Shown here: positions 59,714-64,000 of the stretch, piece by piece
Numbering within the stretch: position 1 is the first letter of the stretch
Layout: every line of letters begins with the position of its first letter
Source: Agrobacterium arsenijevicii
GTDB lineage: Bacteria > Pseudomonadota > Alphaproteobacteria > Rhizobiales > Rhizobiaceae
Direction: 5' to 3'
DNA length: 64,000 nucleotides
Assembly: GCA_000949895.1 (NCBI GenBank)
Contig: JWIT01000009.1
Location: 124,001 to 188,000 of the forward strand
Made by a program: the position numbers and the translations under genes
The notes under the pieces: model-generated
The model's input: only the letters and a program-made list of their open reading frames with translations
The model's database searches: none
What the model was told of the DNA's origin: nothing

Positions 59714-60400
59714 ATGCCAGTTTTCGATCTCTCCCACACGCCGCTGCGTGAACTCAACAGCGCGCTGCACGGCCTTTCCTCAGGCGTAAACGACACCGAA
59801 TTCGAAGTCGTCAACCCGCGCGGCCACCATGCCGTCGCTGTCGGCATCGATAGCCCCGTGATCGTCGATGTGCGCGGTTCGGTCGGTTATTATTGCGCCG
59901 GCATGAATGATGGTGGCACTGTCACGGTTCACGGCTCGGCAGGACCGGGTGTCGCAGAAAACATGATGTCCGGCACCGTCGTTATCGAAGGCGACGCCTC
60001 GCAATATGCCGGCGCCACCGGTCGTGGTGGGCTTCTCGTCATCAAGGGCAATGCCGCCTCCCGTTGCGGCATTTCCATGAAGGGCATCGATATCGTCGTG
60101 AAGGGCAATATCGGCCACATGTCCGCCTTCATGGGCCAGTCCGGCCATCTCGTCGTCTGTGGTGACGCGGGCGATGCGCTCGGCGATTCCCTTTATGAGG
60201 CGAAGCTCTTTGTGCGTGGCTCGGTGAAAAGCCTGGGTGCCGATTGCATCGAAAAGGAAATGCGGCCCGAACATCTGGAGAAACTAGCCGAACTTCTCGA
60301 AAAGGCTGGCGTCACCGATGTCAGCCCGAGTGAGTTCAAACGCTACGGTTCGGCCCGCACGCTCTACAATTTCAACATCGACAACGCCGACGCGTATTGA
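59714..60400 (+). CDS. glxC: GlxC/MgsB-like GXGXG-domain subunit
   Basis: A 228-residue beta-helix protein of the GXGXG family, the third domain of glutamate synthase. Repeated turns are visible: GYYCAGMNDGGTVTVHGSAG, MMSGTVVIEGDASQYAGATG, GGLLVIKGNAASRCGISMKG and GNIGHMSAFMGQSGHLVVCG. It has no catalytic site of its own and joins the amidotransferase and synthase parts. The start follows the GlxB gene closely. Length is typical of GlxC/MgsB. Confidence 0.9.
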   Translation: MPVFDLSHTPLRELNSALHGLSSGVNDTEFEVVNPRGHHAVAVGIDSPVIVDVRGSVGYYCAGMNDGGTVTVHGSAGPGVAENMMSGTVVIEGDASQYAGATGRGGLLVIKGNAASRCGISMKGIDIVVKGNIGHMSAFMGQSGHLVVCGDAGDALGDSLYEAKLFVRGSVKSLGADCIEKEMRPEHLEKLAELLEKAGVTDVSPSEFKRYGSARTLYNFNIDNADAY

Positions 60401-60416
60401 GGCGAGGGATTTTCCG

Positions 60417-61745
60417 ATGAGCTATCACAACCCCTTCACCCCGCCACGTAAATCCGCAACCTTTGATGATCATACGCTGGCGGAAATCCGCCGTGCGGCG
60501 GCGACCGGCATTTACGATATTCGCGGCGCGGGCACCAAGCGCAAGGTTCCGCATTTCGACGACCTCCTGTTTCTCGGCGCGTCCATCTCGCGTTATCCGC
60601 TCGAGGGTTATCGCGAAAAATGCGATACGACCGTCACGCTGGGCACCCGCTTTGCCAAAAAGCCGATCACGCTGAAAACGCCGATCACCATTGCCGGCAT
60701 GAGCTTCGGTGCACTTTCCGGCAACGCCAAGGAGGCGCTCGGCCGCGGTGCGACCATTGCCGGCACCTCCACCACGACGGGCGATGGTGGCATGACAGAT
60801 GAGGAGCGGGGCCACAGCCAGACGCTGGTTTACCAGTATCTGCCATCGCGTTACGGCATGAACCCGAAGGATTTGCGCCGTGCGGACGCCATCGAGGTCG
60901 TTGTCGGCCAGGGCGCGAAACCCGGCGGCGGCGGCATGTTGCTCGGCCAGAAGATTTCCGATCGCGTCGCCAACATGCGCAACCTGCCGAAGGGCATCGA
61001 CCAGCGTTCCGCCTGCCGCCATCCTGATTGGACCGGCCCGGACGATCTGGAAATCAAGATCCTCGAATTGCGCGAAATCACCGACTGGGAAAAGCCGATC
61101 TACATCAAGGTCGGTGGTGCACGGCCTTACTACGATACGGCGCTGGCGGTGAAGGCTGGTGCCGATGTGGTGGTGCTTGATGGCATGCAGGGCGGCACGG
61201 CGGCCACGCAGGATGTCTTTATCGAAAATGTCGGCATGCCCACACTTGCCTGCATTCGCCCTGCCGTGCAGGCGCTTCAGGATCTCGGCATGCACCGCAA
61301 GGTGCAGTTGGTCGTCTCCGGCGGCATTCGTTCAGGTGCGGATGTCGCCAAGGCGCTGGCGCTCGGTGCCGATGCGGTCGCCATCGGAACGGCGGCTCTG
61401 GTGGCGCTGGGTGATAACGATCCACATTGGGAAGATGAGTACCGGAAGCTTGGCACCACCGCCGGCGCTTATGATGACTGGCACGAGGGCAAAGACCCCG
61501 CCGGCATCACCACACAGGACCCGGAACTGGCCGCGCGCCTCGATCCGATCGCGGCCGGTCGTCGCCTCGCCAACTATCTGAAGGTCATGACGCTGGAAGC
61601 GCAGACCATCGCGCGCGCCTGCGGCAAGAACCATCTCCACAATCTGGAGCCGGAAGATCTGGTGGCGTTGACGATGGAGGCTGCTGCAATGGCACAGGTG
61701 CCGCTGGCGGGAACAAACTGGTTCCCGGGGAAAGGCAGCTTTTAA
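60417..61745 (+). CDS. glxD: GlxD/MgsC-like FMN glutamate-synthase-type subunit
   Basis: This 442-residue protein is related to the FMN-binding synthase domain of glutamate synthase (GltS/GltB C-terminal). Motifs are TIAGMSFGALSGNAKEALGR near residue 92, GRGATIAGTSTTTGDGGM, GAKPGGGGMLLGQKIS near 167, YIKVGGARPY and a FMN phosphate site with LVVSGGIRSGADVAKALALG. The start at 60417 fits the family better than the upstream frame opening. It should catalyse transfer of the ammonia or amine-nitrogen between the glutaminase channel and 2-oxoglutarate or glutamate. An intrinsic terminator follows. Confidence 0.9.
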   Translation: MSYHNPFTPPRKSATFDDHTLAEIRRAAATGIYDIRGAGTKRKVPHFDDLLFLGASISRYPLEGYREKCDTTVTLGTRFAKKPITLKTPITIAGMSFGALSGNAKEALGRGATIAGTSTTTGDGGMTDEERGHSQTLVYQYLPSRYGMNPKDLRRADAIEVVVGQGAKPGGGGMLLGQKISDRVANMRNLPKGIDQRSACRHPDWTGPDDLEIKILELREITDWEKPIYIKVGGARPYYDTALAVKAGADVVVLDGMQGGTAATQDVFIENVGMPTLACIRPAVQALQDLGMHRKVQLVVSGGIRSGADVAKALALGADAVAIGTAALVALGDNDPHWEDEYRKLGTTAGAYDDWHEGKDPAGITTQDPELAARLDPIAAGRRLANYLKVMTLEAQTIARACGKNHLHNLEPEDLVALTMEAAAMAQVPLAGTNWFPGKGSF

Positions 61746-61760
61746 AAATACTGAACAGAC

Positions 61761-61797
61761 GGGCGGGCACATTTGGGAGGATGTGCCCGTCCTTTTT
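61761..61797 (+). terminator. Intrinsic terminator after glxD
   Basis: GGGCGGGCACAT and ATGTGCCCGTCC pair (one G-T mismatch) around TTGGGAGG, followed by TTTTT. It lies 16 bases after the glxD stop. The ATG at 61781 that opens the following frame lies inside the right arm, so the real glnT start must be later. GlnT expression therefore needs readthrough or its own promoter. Confidence 0.8.
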
Positions 61798-61834
61798 CGA
61801 TGAAGTGTCTGATATTCAAAAAAAGGGGAATGAC

Positions 61835-63142
61835 GTGACACTGGACCTCTCCACATTTGCTGCCGAAAAAGGCATCAAATATTTCATGATCAGCTATACC
61901 GATCTCTTCGGTGGCCAGCGCGCCAAGCTGGTTCCCGCAGAAGCCATCGGCGATATGCAGAAAGACGGCGCGGGTTTTGCCGGTTTCGCCACATGGTTTG
62001 ATCTGACACCGGCCCATCCCGATCTTTTCGCCGTGCCGGATGCCTCTTCGGTCATCCAGCTTCCCTGGAAAAAGGATGTCGCCTGGGTCGCAGCCGATTG
62101 CGTCATGGAAGACCAGCCGGTGGAGCAGGCGCCGCGTGTCGTCCTGAAAAAACTCATCGCCGAAGCGGCCGGAGAAGGGCTGCGGGTCAAAACCGGTGTG
62201 GAACCGGAGTTCTTCCTGATTTCGCCGGATGGCACCAAAATCTCCGACGAATACGATACGGCGGAAAAGCCGTGTTACGACCAGCAGGCGGTGATGCGCC
62301 GCTACGACGTGATCGCCGAGATTTGCGATTATATGCTGGAGCTTGGCTGGAAGCCCTACCAGAACGACCATGAGGACGCGAACGGCCAGTTCGAGATGAA
62401 CTGGGAATATGACGATGCGCTCCAGACCGCAGACAAACATTCCTTCTTCAAGTTCATGGTCAAATCCGTCGCCGAAAAGCACGGGCTGCGCGCAACCTTC
62501 ATGCCGAAGCCTTTCAAGGGGCTGACCGGGAATGGCTGCCATGCCCATATTTCGGTCTGGGACCTCGAAGGCAAGGTCAATGCCTTCGCCGACAAGGCGA
62601 TGCCTTTTGGCCTGTCGGCCAAGGGCAAGACGTTTCTCGGCGGCATCATGAAACATGCTTCCGCCCTTGCGGCCGTTACCAATCCAACGGTCAATTCCTA
62701 CAAGCGCATCAACGCACCGCGCACCATCTCGGGCGCGACTTGGGCGCCGAACACGGTGACCTGGACCGGCAACAACCGCACCCATATGGTGCGCGTGCCG
62801 GGGCCGGGGCGTTTCGAACTGCGCCTGCCGGATGGCGCCGTGAACCCCTATCTGCTGCAGGCCATCATCATCGCCGCCGGCCTCTCCGGTGTCCGCTCGC
62901 AGGCCGATCCCGGTCCGCATCACGATATCGACATGTATCGTGAGGGCCATAAGGTGACGAATGCACCGAAACTGCCGCTCAATCTTCTCGATGCGCTACG
63001 CGAATATGAGAAGGATACGGAATTGCAGCAGGCGCTGGGCGTCGAATTCTCGAAGGCCTATCTCAAGCTCAAACAGGGCGAGTGGAACAGCTATTGCTCG
63101 CAATTCACCGCCTGGGAGCATCAAACTACTCTGGACGTTTAA
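61835..63142 (+). CDS. glnT: GlnT glutamine-synthetase-like / gamma-glutamylmethylamide-synthetase-like ligase
   Basis: This is a 435-residue glutamine-synthetase-fold ligase of the GSIII/GlnT/GmaS group. It has an N-terminal beta-grasp (KYFMISYTDLFGGQRAKLVP), the ATP/metal site KTGVEPEFFLI near 125, GNGCHAHISVWD near 232, RTISGATWAPNTVTW near 295 and a glutamate-binding stretch ending GRFELRLPDGAVNPYL. The GTG start at 61835 follows AAAAGGGG and fits the family length; the upstream ATG lies in a terminator. Its relatives use ATP to join an amine to glutamate. Next to glxBCD it could make gamma-glutamylmethylamide, though plain glutamine synthesis is equally possible. Confidence 0.88.
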   Translation: MTLDLSTFAAEKGIKYFMISYTDLFGGQRAKLVPAEAIGDMQKDGAGFAGFATWFDLTPAHPDLFAVPDASSVIQLPWKKDVAWVAADCVMEDQPVEQAPRVVLKKLIAEAAGEGLRVKTGVEPEFFLISPDGTKISDEYDTAEKPCYDQQAVMRRYDVIAEICDYMLELGWKPYQNDHEDANGQFEMNWEYDDALQTADKHSFFKFMVKSVAEKHGLRATFMPKPFKGLTGNGCHAHISVWDLEGKVNAFADKAMPFGLSAKGKTFLGGIMKHASALAAVTNPTVNSYKRINAPRTISGATWAPNTVTWTGNNRTHMVRVPGPGRFELRLPDGAVNPYLLQAIIIAAGLSGVRSQADPGPHHDIDMYREGHKVTNAPKLPLNLLDALREYEKDTELQQALGVEFSKAYLKLKQGEWNSYCSQFTAWEHQTTLDV

Positions 63143-63152
63143 GTTCGGTTCT

Positions 63153-63183
63153 CCCCGCGCTCGGCAAACAGCGCGGGGTTTTT
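63153..63183 (+). terminator. Intrinsic terminator after glnT
   Basis: CCCCGCGCT and AGCGCGGGG form a perfect nine-base stem around CGGCAAAC, followed by TTTTTC. It ends the hut/glx/glnT gene run ten bases after the glnT stop. A clear rho-independent terminator. Confidence 0.85.
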
Positions 63184-63266
63184 CAACATCGATGCCGCTC
63201 GCTTGGGCAACGGGTTGGAGGAGGAAGCGTTCTCGGTACTCACTATGCTCGGCAAGAGAGCGCCAA

Positions 63267-63881
63267 TTATTCCAATAGCCCGCGCATGATCAGTTCGAGG
63301 TGAATCTCCAGAACTGCCTGCCTGTCCAGAGTGCGCCGATCGTCGAAAATCAGCCTGAAAACCAAGGTCCCGATGATGGGTGACAAGACGACCTTGGCGA
63401 GTTCCGTGGGGTTGGCTTTAAACTTTTTCTTCGCCACGCCTTTCTCGAGGATCGCGTCGATGTGTGCCAGCACCGGCGCCATCAACACATCGTGGTGCCG
63501 GTCGATGAGATCAGGAAACTTTGCGCCTTCCGCGACGACGAAGCGGAAGAGTTCCCGCATTCTTCTGTTGTCGACGAAGGCGTCGAACAGGAATTCAAGC
63601 AGCAGGCGAAGTTCCTCGACGGGATCGTCGGAAGTGCGGGCATAGGCCCTGAATTCCTCCTGGAACGGCGCGGAGACGTGCTCGATCATTGCCTCGAAAA
63701 GTGCTTCCTTGGTTTCGAAATAGACGTAGACCGTACCTTTCGTCACCCCCACGCGTTCGGCAATGTCCTCGACCCGGGTCGCCGTAAATCCCCTTTTGGT
63801 GAATTCCTCGAATGCGGCATCGAGAATTTGCAACGGACGTTGTATCTTCTGTTCTGCGCGTGTCAGTTTTGCTTTCGCCAT
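63267..63881 (-). CDS. TetR-family transcriptional regulator
   Basis: The product is a 204-residue TetR regulator. The N-terminal HTH begins RPLQILDAAFEEFTKRGFTA and contains TRVEDIAERVGVTKGTVYVY, then FETKEALFEAMIEHVSAP. The C-terminal ligand domain is helical (LDRQAVLEIHLELIMRGLLE). It is convergent with glnT and presumably controls genes beyond the window, such as an efflux system. No ligand can be guessed. Confidence 0.92.
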   Translation of the reverse strand: MAKAKLTRAEQKIQRPLQILDAAFEEFTKRGFTATRVEDIAERVGVTKGTVYVYFETKEALFEAMIEHVSAPFQEEFRAYARTSDDPVEELRLLLEFLFDAFVDNRRMRELFRFVVAEGAKFPDLIDRHHDVLMAPVLAHIDAILEKGVAKKKFKANPTELAKVVLSPIIGTLVFRLIFDDRRTLDRQAVLEIHLELIMRGLLE

Positions 63882-64000
63882 AACCCGGATCCTTGCGTAT
63901 TTTTCGGCGCGTGCCCTTTTGTCCGTCGCAATCGGCGGAAATGACAGGTGGCTTGCCTACAGCACCGCCGTAAAAACCAGAATCGATTTTTACAAGACGC

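Noticed and set aside
61781-61834. ATG at 61781 as glnT start
   Set aside because: It lies in the right arm of an intrinsic terminator; the GTG at 61835 has a strong ribosome site and gives the family length.
1-64000. Insertion sequences, phage genes, CRISPR arrays, tRNA or rRNA genes
   Set aside because: None recognised: no transposase or integrase motifs, no regularly spaced repeats, and no cloverleaf or rRNA-like segments were seen, although the iolC and DUF3857 relics hint at past rearrangement.

Overview
The window reads as chromosomal or replicon-borne accessory DNA of an alphaproteobacterium of the Rhizobiaceae (Agrobacterium/Rhizobium/Sinorhizobium type). The reasons are high GC, dense operons of ABC importers each paired with its own regulator and catabolic enzymes, a DUF1127 mini-protein, an Omp25/31-type porin, and two gene sets characteristic of rhizobia: hutXWV-hutH2 with hutC, and glxBCD-glnT. 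This assignment is inferred from gene content only. No tRNA, rRNA, CRISPR array or intact mobile element was seen.

Layout. (1) 1-1335: the 3' end of an inositol-type sugar isomerase/epimerase gene, a decayed iolC remnant, and a 48-residue DUF1127 gene. (2) 1628-14032: a branched-chain-amino-acid-type (LIV) importer, an aminotransferase, a LysR regulator, the two subunits of an ATP-dependent hydantoinase/oxoprolinase, a short-chain dehydrogenase and an HpcH/HpaI aldolase. This looks like one import-and-degrade unit for a cyclic amide or amino-acid derivative. (3) 14156-22390: a glutathione S-transferase divergent from an HxlR regulator, a porin, a run of small exported or membrane-anchored proteins, an OmpR/EnvZ-like two-component pair, and two unknown genes. 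(4) 22888-34559: a ribose-type sugar importer, LacI repressor, cytoplasmic TIM-barrel isomerase, Gfo/Idh/MocA oxidoreductase, exported TIM-barrel protein, GMC oxidoreductase, Tat-signal small subunit and cytochrome c. This resembles a periplasmic sugar or glycoside oxidation pathway such as 3-keto-glycoside metabolism. (5) 34688-38158: a LysE exporter with Lrp regulator, and a LysR gene with a probable non-standard start codon divergent from an SDR gene. (6) 38406-43377: a sulfonate/nitrate-type importer divergent from a TctDE-like two-component system. (7) 43472-51612: an IclR regulator and a polar amino-acid importer followed by two FAD amine oxidases, a RidA protein and an SDR. (8) 51714-63142: a DUF3857 gene remnant, HutC, a ProU-family importer (HutXWV), a histidine-ammonia-lyase homologue, a XRE-cupin regulator, GlxBCD and GlnT. 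A TetR regulator closes the window.

The most interesting object is the HutH2 homologue at 56318-57826. It has the overall ammonia-lyase architecture, but the Ala-Ser-Gly that forms the MIO prosthetic group is absent, and the usual catalytic Tyr of the DPYSLR motif is Leu. Together with a betaine-type importer upstream and N-methylglutamate-synthase-like genes downstream, this suggests a lyase acting on a trimethylammonium histidine (ergothioneine or hercynine) rather than a histidase. Other points of note are a double LacI operator built into the sugar-operon promoter, the multiply broken iolC, the cysteine motif plus Tat-carrier arrangement of the GMC dehydrogenase, and several hairpins placed directly after binding-protein genes.
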